A stretch of DNA of 6,409 bases from Clostridiales bacterium (GTDB taxonomy: Bacteria; Bacillota; Clostridia; Oscillospirales; Oscillospiraceae). Shown one piece after another: positions 1 through 6,210 of the stretch. The notes under the pieces are model-generated. The model ran no database searches. It was not told the origin of the DNA and saw nothing but the letters and a program-made list of their open reading frames with translations. Made by a program: the position numbers and the translations under genes. Every line of letters begins with the position of its first letter. The stretch's first letter is position 1. The stretch is taken from assembly GCA_004555705.1 (NCBI GenBank), contig SFHI01000085.1, positions 1-6,409 on the forward strand, read 5' to 3'.

Positions 1-95
1 TGAGCATTTTCGGATAAAATGGACATTTCCGTAGTCGTCAGCAAAGCGGGCGGATAATATCCGCCCCTACGGTGATATTGCTGTAAACAACAATT
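1..95. repeat. Right half of a GGGCGG-type palindromic repeat element
   Basis: Positions 47-95 match 2595-2643 at 48 of 49 bases. They include the perfect palindrome GGGCGGATA-A-TATCCGCCC (48-66) and the terminal repeat GTAAACAACAATT (83-95). Both copies also carry TGAGCATTT about 46 bp before the palindrome (1-9 and 2550-2558), while the bases between have diverged. This is therefore the right-hand half of a second copy of the 173-bp element at 2471-2643, with its left half outside the window. It lies beyond the terminator of the helicase gene. Non-autonomous MITE or REP-like DNA is the best description; no coding potential is seen. Confidence 0.75.
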
Positions 96-110
96 TTCCT
101 TCCTGCTGAC

Positions 111-168
111 ATAACAAAACAAAATGGCGGCTCTGAAAGACAGCTTTTGCTGCTTTTCGGGGCCGCCA
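111..168 (-). terminator. Terminator-like hairpin after the helicase gene
   Basis: On the minus strand, 20 bases after the helicase stop, TGGCGGC (168-162) pairs with GCCGCCA (131-125). The loop contains a smaller nested stem, CAGC-AAAA-GCTG, flanked by AAAG/CTTT. The RNA then runs into ATTTTGTTTTGTT, which is T-rich although interrupted by G. Position and shape fit a rho-independent terminator closing the three-gene operon. The loop is longer than in a textbook terminator, so efficiency is uncertain. Confidence 0.6.
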
Positions 169-187
169 AATATTGTCCGGTTTGCGC

Positions 188-2425
188 TCAATTGGAAAGG
201 GGCTCCCAGCTGAGGATGGTTTCCCGGAGACCGGGGAGGTCGAGAACGCCCAGGGCGAAGCCCTTGCGGACAAGTTCCTCGGGGAGGTACTCGTCATACT
301 TGTCAAAGAGGGGCAGCTCCTTGGGGTACACCAGCTCCAGGGGGTCGATGGGCTTCTGAATCTCATCCAGCAGCACCCGGAAGAAGGTGCGCGCGTCGGC
401 CTTCATGGTAAACTGCATATAGTAGGGCCGGGCGGAGTCCAGGTTCCGCAGGCCCAGACGCTCCCCGCATTTGATTTTCAGAAACCGCTCCATAGCGAGG
501 AAGGTATAGGTGCCCACCCAGGGGAGCAGGCACCACATGGTGCCGCCCAGGTTGATGAGGGGTTGCAGGGCTGCGCCGGAGTGGGCGGCGGTAAAGCGGG
601 CCTGCTCCAACCGGGCCACGGCGTTTTTCATCAGGTAGGGGTAGCTCCGCTCCTCCTGAAGCACCAGGCGCATCCGCTGCAGAATTTTGGTATGGAGATC
701 GCCGGGGCACTGGCCAAAGTAGGCGGGGATGCTGCCCCGCACCTGCTCGCAGTAGACCAGATGCCGCTTGTGGTCCACGTCCAGCACCAGCCATACATGG
801 CCCGCAATGGCCAGCTTTTCCCCCACAGGGGGCGGCAGCACCACGGTGCCCAGCTCCTGGGAGTCACAGCGGACGGTGTACTCCTCGTTTTCCTGGAACA
901 CGCCGTAGAATTTGAAGGAATTGACCACACGCTCCCCGGCAAGGCCCACGATCAGGCCGCCCTGTTCGGTGGTCTGGATGTGGTCCGTGGAAATCAGGTG
1001 CCGCAGAAGCACCTTGTAGTCCTCCTGGCTGATTTTGCGGAAGTAGGCAAGCCGCAGTACCCGGTCGGCCAGGGCCCGGGGGGACAGCTCCCCGCAGGAG
1101 GCCAGGGTGGACATGGTCTGGTGGTAGAGAAGGCTGTAGGGCAGCCGGTCCAGGCGGGGCGGCTCCACCCAACGCTCCTCCAGGTACAGCTGCACCAGGG
1201 CGATGCCCTGCAGCAGCTTCCAGGGGATGGTGGAAGGGAGCATGGAACGCATCTCCGGCTCGTCCTCCCGCATGACAAACCACATCTCCGGGGGCTGCTC
1301 CCGCCGCCCGGTGCGGCCCATCCGCTGAAGGAAGGAGGACACCGTCCAGGGAGCGTCAATCTGGAAAGCCCGCTCCAGCCGCCCGATGTCGATGCCCAGC
1401 TCCAGGGTGGCGGTGGTCACGGTGGTCATGTACTGGGAGTCGTCCTTCATAATTCCTTCGGCGGTTTCCCGGAAGGAGGCGGAGAGGTTGCCGTGGTGGA
1501 TGAGGAATCGGTCTGGTTCGTGATTACGCTCGCAATACTGCCGCAGGGTGGTGGTTACGGTTTCGCACTCCTCCCGGGAGTTGACGAACACCAGGCACTT
1601 TTTCCCCCGGGTGTGCTCAAAGATATATCCCAGCCCCGGGTCGGCGTTGGCGGGAGCCTGGTCGGTCTGCTCTTCCAGCACGGGAAGGGCCTCGATATCC
1701 GTACGGTCCTCGCCGGCCTGGACATCCTTCACATAGAAATGCTCCATGCTCAGCCGCCAGCGTCTTCCCTTGGCTTCGATTTTGGGGATGATGGTCTTTC
1801 GCCCGGTGCCCAGGGCCAGGAATTCTCCCGTGCCCTCCGGGTCGCCGATGGTGGCGGAGAGGCCGATCCTGCGGGGATTCACCCCCGCCAGGCGGGAGAG
1901 CCGCTCAATGAGGCACAGGGTCTGCCCGCCCCGGTCCCCCCGGAGCAGGGAATGCACCTCGTCAATGACCACGAACCGCAGGTCCCCAAAGAGCCGGGGA
2001 ATGGCGGAGTGCTTGTGCAGCAGCATGGCCTCCAGGGATTCCGGGGTGATTTGGAGAATGCCGGAGGGATGCTTCATCAGCTTTTCCTTGTGGCTCTGGG
2101 CCACATCCCCATGCCAGTGCCAGACGGGAATGCCCGCCTCGGCACACAGGTCATTGAGGCGGGAGAACTGGTCGTTGATCAGCGCTTTCAGGGGCCCGAT
2201 GTAGATGCAGCCGATGGAGGCGGGAGGGTCCTCGGAAAACAGGGTGATGATGGGAAAGAAGGCAGCTTCCGTTTTACCGGAGGCGGTGGAGGCGGTGAGC
2301 AGCACATGGTCATCGGTATTGAAAATGGCCTCCCCCGCGGCCACCTGGATGGCCCGCAGGTTTTCCCAATGGTTGCGGTAGATATACTCCTGGACGAAAG
2401 GAGCGTAACGGTCAAAAGTACCCAT
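188..2425 (-). CDS. Lhr-like DEVH-box helicase, BrxHI type
   Basis: A 745-residue superfamily 2 helicase, expected to be cytoplasmic and to use ATP to translocate on or unwind nucleic acid. The full motif set is visible: motif I TASTASGKT (44-52), Ia region GPLKALINDQ (about 77-86), Ib TPESLE (about 127-132), motif II DEVH (155-158), motif III LSATI (189-193), motif IV CLVFVNSREE (about 277-286), motif V TLELGIDIG (340-348) and motif VI QRMGRTGR (367-374). The remaining 370 residues look like the winged-helix and beta-rich accessory region of Lhr-type helicases; no nuclease motif is seen. The start is supported by GAGG (2432-2435) six bases before the ATG. It is the third gene of the operon, 217 bp after the ATPase gene, with a repeat element in the gap. 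BrxHI of type 2 BREX is the closest named relative I recognise; that assignment rests on motif pattern and neighbours. A role in foreign-DNA defence is inferred. Confidence 0.9.
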   Translation of the reverse strand: MGTFDRYAPFVQEYIYRNHWENLRAIQVAAGEAIFNTDDHVLLTASTASGKTEAAFFPIITLFSEDPPASIGCIYIGPLKALINDQFSRLNDLCAEAGIPVWHWHGDVAQSHKEKLMKHPSGILQITPESLEAMLLHKHSAIPRLFGDLRFVVIDEVHSLLRGDRGGQTLCLIERLSRLAGVNPRRIGLSATIGDPEGTGEFLALGTGRKTIIPKIEAKGRRWRLSMEHFYVKDVQAGEDRTDIEALPVLEEQTDQAPANADPGLGYIFEHTRGKKCLVFVNSREECETVTTTLRQYCERNHEPDRFLIHHGNLSASFRETAEGIMKDDSQYMTTVTTATLELGIDIGRLERAFQIDAPWTVSSFLQRMGRTGRREQPPEMWFVMREDEPEMRSMLPSTIPWKLLQGIALVQLYLEERWVEPPRLDRLPYSLLYHQTMSTLASCGELSPRALADRVLRLAYFRKISQEDYKVLLRHLISTDHIQTTEQGGLIVGLAGERVVNSFKFYGVFQENEEYTVRCDSQELGTVVLPPPVGEKLAIAGHVWLVLDVDHKRHLVYCEQVRGSIPAYFGQCPGDLHTKILQRMRLVLQEERSYPYLMKNAVARLEQARFTAAHSGAALQPLINLGGTMWCLLPWVGTYTFLAMERFLKIKCGERLGLRNLDSARPYYMQFTMKADARTFFRVLLDEIQKPIDPLELVYPKELPLFDKYDEYLPEELVRKGFALGVLDLPGLRETILSWEPLSN

Positions 2426-2470
2426 AGTTTACCTCGAAATGGATGTGGAGAATTGCGTTGTGGGAAGATG

Positions 2471-2643
2471 AATTGTTGTTTACGGTTTTCAAACACCTTA
2501 CGTTGCTACCGTAGGGGCGGCTATTAGCCGCCCGAAAGGTTCCGTATTTTGAGCATTTCCGTCAGAACGGAGTGCTTTTGTAGACGAAAGGTTACGGGCG
2601 GATAATATCCGCCCCTACGGTGAAATTGCTGTAAACAACAATT
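2471..2643. repeat. 173-bp MITE-like element with GGGCGG-type core
   Basis: It is bounded by a perfect 13-bp inverted repeat, AATTGTTGTTTAC (2471-2483) and GTAAACAACAATT (2631-2643). Inside lie two 27-bp inverted arms, 2508-2534 and 2595-2621, that differ at two positions. Each arm holds its own perfect palindrome: GGGCGGCTA-T-TAGCCGCCC (2515-2533) and GGGCGGATA-A-TATCCGCCC (2596-2614). The element fills most of the ATPase-helicase gap, and its right end overlaps the last base of the ATPase stop codon. No target duplication is evident and it has no coding capacity. If the operon is co-transcribed, this stretch forms a structured RNA between the two genes, which could affect processing or stability; that is inference. 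Confidence 0.8.
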
Positions 2644-3956
2644 TACAGTTCAAACTCTGCAAAGCCCGGGGAGGTTTCTTCTTCCTCCACGGCGTTCTGG
2701 GCGAAGATGAAGCGGTCGCTGCCAAGAAGCTCCCGGACCTTTACCCCGGGGTTTTGGTACACGATATCCAGCACCTGGATAAAGTCCCGGATGACCTCCC
2801 GGGGGGTGATGTGGGTGTCCGCGCCGATGCGGCTGAACTCAATCTGGATGAAGTCCACCATATCGGGCTCCGTGACGATCTGGGGATACTCATACAGTCC
2901 CGCGTGGATGTCCGCCAGCTTCTCAATGAGGATCAGCATTTCCTCGTGGGTCAGCGGCTGCAGGCGGATGACGGGGGAGAGGAGGTCTTTGTGTTCCCCG
3001 GTGAAATGGCCCTCGGCCAGCCGGGAGCGGAGGGCCTCGTAGCTGTAGACGCCCCGGCGGGGGTCCTCCATGCACTGGGGGGTGCCGCAGAGGATGATGC
3101 CGAAGTGCTGGGCCTTGCCCTGCATGGTGTCGTTGTACATGGTGAGGATTTTTTCGTAGTTGTACTGCCGGGTGATGGCGTTGGGAATCTTGTAGATGTT
3201 CACCAGCTCGTCGATGAGCACCAGCATTCCGGCGTAGCCCGCCTGCTTGAGAAAGGCGGCGAACAGCTTCAGGTATTCGTACCAGTCGTCATCGGTGATG
3301 ACGATGTTCACCCCCAGCTCCTGCCGGGCTTCGGATTTGGTGGGGTACTCCCCCCGAAACCATTTGAGCACTTTGGCCTTCAGGGTGTCGTCCCCCTGAA
3401 TATGGGCCTCATAATAGAGCGTCAGAAGCCGGGCGAAGTCAAAGCCGTGGACCATCTCGTTCAGGGAGTAGATCACCGCGGAAATCCGCTTCTCCACCAG
3501 CTTTGGAAGGCCGGGATCGGTGGCGCTGAGGCCGGAGGAGGCCATGACCTCCTGCTGCACGGAGCTGATCCACCGGTCCAGGATCAGCGACAGAGCGCCG
3601 CCCTCGGGCTTGGTCTTGGTGGACATATTCCGGATCAGTTCCTTGTAGGTGGCAAGGCCCTGGCCCCGGGTGCCCTGGAGCCGCCGCTCCGGGGACAGGT
3701 CCGCGTCTACCACCACGAAGTTTTTCGCCATGACGTAATTGCGGATGGTCTGCAGCAGAAAGCTCTTGCCGCTGCCATACTTTCCTACGATGAAGCGGAA
3801 GGAGGCTCCGCCGTCAGCCACGATTTCCACATCCCGCAGCAGGGCGTCAATTTCATCCTTGCGCCCCACGGCCACATATTGAAGCCCCACCCGGGGCACA
3901 ACGCCGCCCTTCAGGGAGTTAATCAGGGCCTGGGCGATTCGTTTGGGAATTTTCAT
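2643..3956 (-). CDS. P-loop ATPase, DUF2791/BrxD type
   Basis: A 437-residue AAA-like ATPase. Walker A is GKYGSGKS (58-65) and Walker B is MLVLIDE (244-250). A sensor-like strand GIILCGTP (286-293) is followed by RGVYSYEALRSRLAE (301-315), a signature I associate with the DUF2791 family that includes BrxD of type 2 BREX. The N-terminus, KIPKRIAQALINSLKGGVVP, is also typical of that family. Its ATG overlaps the TGA of the upstream TerB-domain gene (ATGA at 3953-3956), so translation is probably coupled; only a weak GAGATGG-like site precedes it. The C-terminus ends in FAEFEL, and its stop codon shares one base with a repeat element. The likely role is an ATP-driven switch or loader working with the helicase encoded next. 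The family call is firm; the cellular role is inferred from the neighbours. Confidence 0.88.
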   Translation of the reverse strand: MKIPKRIAQALINSLKGGVVPRVGLQYVAVGRKDEIDALLRDVEIVADGGASFRFIVGKYGSGKSFLLQTIRNYVMAKNFVVVDADLSPERRLQGTRGQGLATYKELIRNMSTKTKPEGGALSLILDRWISSVQQEVMASSGLSATDPGLPKLVEKRISAVIYSLNEMVHGFDFARLLTLYYEAHIQGDDTLKAKVLKWFRGEYPTKSEARQELGVNIVITDDDWYEYLKLFAAFLKQAGYAGMLVLIDELVNIYKIPNAITRQYNYEKILTMYNDTMQGKAQHFGIILCGTPQCMEDPRRGVYSYEALRSRLAEGHFTGEHKDLLSPVIRLQPLTHEEMLILIEKLADIHAGLYEYPQIVTEPDMVDFIQIEFSRIGADTHITPREVIRDFIQVLDIVYQNPGVKVRELLGSDRFIFAQNAVEEEETSPGFAEFEL

Positions 3957-5404
3957 GGGCGTACCATCTCTTTCAGTTCATCAATATAGTCTTCCACGAG
4001 CTCCGGGCGGTCATTCATTTCCAGCACGGAGTCCGCAAAGGAGTCGTATAGCTTCTCGTTGATGCCATCCACCAGTACGGACAGCAGGTGCCCTTCGGAC
4101 TGGACCCAACCCAGGTCTCCGCCGTAGAGCAGGCAACAGAGCAGGCGGTATTCCGCCTCGTCCAGGGGCGTATCCGGGGTTTGCTCCGGGGTGGGGGTGG
4201 CAGACTCCGGGAACGGAATGGATTGTACCGGGGACTGGGGCTCCTCCGGCTCCAGCTCCTCCTCCACGGTAAGCTTGTCCCGGGTCAGGGCGGCGTCGGA
4301 GCGGATGGCGGAGAGCCTGGAAAAATCAATGGTGACAACCTTCGCTTTGGCGGCTTCCTTCTCGGCCAATAGCCCCCGGATTTCCTCACCGATCAGCTTC
4401 AGGATCCATTTGGTGTCCGTCTCGCACTTGATCGGATGGCCGTAGCCGTATTCCTGGCGCATGAGGGAATCGATGGTTTTCACCAGCTGGCTCAGCTTGG
4501 GGTTGGGGCGCTGGTGGATATCCAGGCGGTAGAGGGTCCAGAAGCCGTTGCGGCACCGGTAGAGGGTATACCGGCTCAGGCGGTACTCCCGGTCCCGGGA
4601 CTTCTCCCGGTGGCAGAATACAGCGGTGGAGAAGGGAGTGGCAAACAGCTCCAGGGGCTTGCCGAAATACTGCTGAATCATCGTGTTTTTGCAGTGGGCA
4701 TAGTGGCCGGAAACCTTCCGCAGCACCCGTACAATGACCTGATCCATATCCTCCCGGTGTTCCGCGTAAAACTTGGAGCGGTCCAGCCACTTGGTGAAGT
4801 ATTTTACTGCCTCCACAATTCTTTCCGGTTCCTGGGTCTGCACATCCTCCAAAACAGCCACGTAATTGTCAAAAATCACCTGGGGCGTGGCGCAGAGCAG
4901 CCCGGGCTCCAGCTCGTAGTAGGCAGCGTATTCGTAAAGCCACTGGTTCAGGTAGGGGAGGATTTTTCCGTCCAGAGCGCCGTAGTCCTTGTGGAAGCGC
5001 AGCAGCTTCTCGTAGCCGTCCAGGGGGTCCGTCACGCCGATCTGGTTGAGGAGCTCGTAGATATACAGGAAAGCGAAGGACAGGGAGGTTTTTTGCAGAT
5101 TTCCAGCACGAAGCTTCGTCCGCCAGGAAAAGTACCCTCGCAGCTCCTGATCCGAGAGAGCCTGGTAGGTGGGGTAATAGCAGATCACGCTCTTGTCAAA
5201 GGGATAGCCATCGGAATAGAACTCCAGAAGTTTGGCCTGCTTGAGAAACAGAGCGCTGCGGGAATCCCGGGCGCCAAGGCCCTGCTCCAGAGAGCGGGCC
5301 GCCAGAAGGGCAGCGGGAAGGCGCTCCTTGGGCTGTTCGGGCCGGGGACGGATGGACTCCTCCCGGAACACGGTGGAGTAGAACCACTCGGCGGCTTTTT
5401 TCAT
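3953..5404 (-). CDS. TerB_N/TerB_C domain protein, first gene of the operon
   Basis: A 483-residue cytoplasmic protein when started at the ATG at 5402-5404 (MKKAAEWFYSTVF). Residues about 53-168 match the TerB_N pattern, with YYPTYQALSDQELRGYFSW (about 76-94), then SLSFAFLYIYELLNQIGV and a later NQWLYEY. Residues about 340-483 fit TerB_C: IDFSRLSAIR (359-368), a Pro/Glu-rich linker (about 392-424), then LVDGINEKLYD (about 444-454) and VEDYIDELKEM near the end. The middle (about 170-335) I do not recognise, and I do not see an obvious central TerB metal-binding domain. The reading frame stays open upstream to an ATG at 5558-5560, but the operon promoter lies inside that extension and no ribosome site precedes 5560. 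GAGGGAG (5428-5434) is too far from the chosen ATG to decide the start by itself. TerB_N/TerB_C proteins are known from tellurite/stress and phage-defence gene clusters. Here the protein is probably the system-specific partner of the ATPase and helicase. Confidence 0.85.
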   Translation of the reverse strand: MKKAAEWFYSTVFREESIRPRPEQPKERLPAALLAARSLEQGLGARDSRSALFLKQAKLLEFYSDGYPFDKSVICYYPTYQALSDQELRGYFSWRTKLRAGNLQKTSLSFAFLYIYELLNQIGVTDPLDGYEKLLRFHKDYGALDGKILPYLNQWLYEYAAYYELEPGLLCATPQVIFDNYVAVLEDVQTQEPERIVEAVKYFTKWLDRSKFYAEHREDMDQVIVRVLRKVSGHYAHCKNTMIQQYFGKPLELFATPFSTAVFCHREKSRDREYRLSRYTLYRCRNGFWTLYRLDIHQRPNPKLSQLVKTIDSLMRQEYGYGHPIKCETDTKWILKLIGEEIRGLLAEKEAAKAKVVTIDFSRLSAIRSDAALTRDKLTVEEELEPEEPQSPVQSIPFPESATPTPEQTPDTPLDEAEYRLLCCLLYGGDLGWVQSEGHLLSVLVDGINEKLYDSFADSVLEMNDRPELVEDYIDELKEMVRP

Positions 5405-5452
5405 TCGGTTGGTGTCCGTAGTGCTCACTCCCTCGGTCAAATGTTTGGTATA

Positions 5453-5481
5453 ATCATACACGATTGGAAGGAAACAGTCAA
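5453..5481 (-). promoter_or_regulatory. Sigma-A promoter of the TerB-ATPase-helicase operon
   Basis: On the minus strand, a -35 box TTGACT (5481-5476) and a -10 box TATGAT (5458-5453) are separated by exactly 17 bases. Each box has one mismatch to consensus. Transcription would begin near 5446, about 42 nucleotides before the ATG at 5404. This promoter makes the longer N-terminus starting at 5560 unlikely. Confidence 0.75.
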
Positions 5482-5572
5482 GGGGCGGTTGGGGATTCTT
5501 GGAAAGTTCCTCTGCCGGACGCGTAAGAAAGTTACAATGACCCTCACCGGAGAAATTCATATGAGAGCGGTA

Positions 5573-5814
5573 AATTGTTGTTTACGCATGCACACGCAAA
5601 AATATGCTGTCATTGCGAGCCAGTGCGCACACTGGCGTGGCAATCCCCCGGTTGAATGGAACCAGGAACAATTACCGTCAAAAATCGCCGCGTCTCCTAC
5701 TATTCTGGGAACTATTCGGTACATTTCCCCTCTAACCGGGGGATTGCCACACCAGTCTGCGGACTGGCTCGCAATGACAGAAAACCGGAAGGCTAAGCCG
5801 TTCAAACAACAATT
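5573..5814. repeat. 242-bp MITE-like element with CATTGCGAG-type core
   Basis: The outer ends are AATTGTTGTTT (5573-5583) and AAACAACAATT (5804-5814), the same terminal repeat as in the other two elements. The left end continues to TTTAC as they do; the right end does not. Inside, 5607-5653 and 5734-5780 form a 47-bp inverted repeat with three mismatches, beginning CTGTCATTGCGAGCCAGT and ending CAATCCCCCGGTT. Each arm carries a small hairpin: CCAGTG-CGCA-CACTGG (5620-5635) and CCAGTC-TGCG-GACTGG (5752-5767). About 80 bp of unremarkable sequence separates the arms. The element occupies most of the 5405-5940 gene-free stretch, between the two divergent promoters. No transposase is encoded, so it would have to move in trans if it is mobile. 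Confidence 0.8.
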
Positions 5815-5869
5815 TTTCTGTTTACTGCACAAACCAGGCAGCAAAAAGTACAGATTGGATGGCTGGTTC

Positions 5870-5898
5870 TTGACATGGTGTTGAAGCTCTCCTATAAT
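5870..5898 (+). promoter_or_regulatory. Perfect-consensus sigma-A promoter
   Basis: TTGACA (5870-5875), a 17-base spacer and TATAAT (5893-5898) match the consensus at every position. The expected transcription start is near 5905, about 36 bases before the ATG at 5941. It is divergent from the operon promoter and predicts strong expression unless repressed. I see no clear operator. Confidence 0.88.
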
Positions 5899-5940
5899 CA
5901 ACTTATCCGCGGAAGGGAATGGAAGCAAGACAGGAGAATA

Positions 5941-6210
5941 ATGGAGGAACTGGAAATGGAAAACAGGCGGTCGAAAACAGGTTCGCTGATCACCATTGCC
6001 GCATTGGTTTTTGCGGCAGCGGTATGCTTTTTTGGGAGGATCAGTGTTGCCTACGGTCAGGACTCCTTCACAGTGAAAGCGACCTTCGCGGGAAGCGACA
6101 CCGTATCCTATGAAAGCATAGAAAGTGTAAAATATCTGGAAAGCTACGATGGGGGCACACGCTCCCTGGGCGTTGGTTCCTTTAATTCATTGCGAATATG
6201 CAATTCATAA
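5941..6210 (+). CDS. Membrane-anchored/secreted small protein, probably 3'-truncated
   Basis: The frame encodes 89 residues. A basic start (ENRRSK) and a hydrophobic segment (about 15-33, SLITIAALVFAAAVCFFG) are followed by AYGQ. This looks like a signal peptide or single membrane anchor with an extracellular remainder. That remainder (SIESVKYLESYDGGTRSLGVGSF) resembles the first half of small PH-like domain proteins of clostridia, which normally continue for roughly 60 more residues. Here the frame instead ends after SLRICNS, whose bases are antisense to an AraC-type gene fragment, so the true gene probably breaks off near 6183. Two starts are possible: ATG 5941 with AGGAG at 5932-5936 (spacing 4), or ATG 5956 with GGAGG at 5943-5947 (spacing 8). 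The frame is open further upstream, to an ATG at 5875, but that lies in the -35 box. The family call is tentative. Confidence 0.6.
   Translation: MEELEMENRRSKTGSLITIAALVFAAAVCFFGRISVAYGQDSFTVKATFAGSDTVSYESIESVKYLESYDGGTRSLGVGSFNSLRICNS

Noticed and set aside
2455..2500. Possible minus-strand promoter for the helicase (TTGAAA followed by a weak -10)
   Set aside because: A TTGAAA occurs at 2492-2487, but the hexamer at the right distance (CATCTT or ATCTTC) is a poor -10 match, so I do not call it.
173..2527. A 784-codon open frame on the plus strand
   Set aside because: It lies antisense to the helicase gene, whose full motif set is unmistakable. The frame is Gly/Pro/His/Gln-rich low-information sequence, as expected from a GC-rich complementary strand, and it runs on into the repeat element.
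2570..2646. Rho-independent terminator after the ATPase gene
   Set aside because: The GC-rich palindromes of the repeat element could fold, but none is followed by a run of T on the minus strand.
2754..3989. A 411-codon open frame on the plus strand
   Set aside because: It is the complementary shadow of the BrxD-type ATPase gene and shows no domain or plausible ribosome site.
5607..5780. CRISPR-like repeat pair
   Set aside because: The two copies are inverted, not direct, and there are only two. They are the arms of one palindromic element.
4436..5884. A 482-codon open frame on the plus strand
   Set aside because: It is antisense to the TerB-domain gene, then reads through the whole palindromic repeat element and a promoter; no family resemblance.
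5557..5928. A 123-codon minus-strand frame upstream of the operon
   Set aside because: It consists mostly of translated repeat element, including both 47-bp arms, and overlaps the promoter at 5870-5898. No coding signature is seen.
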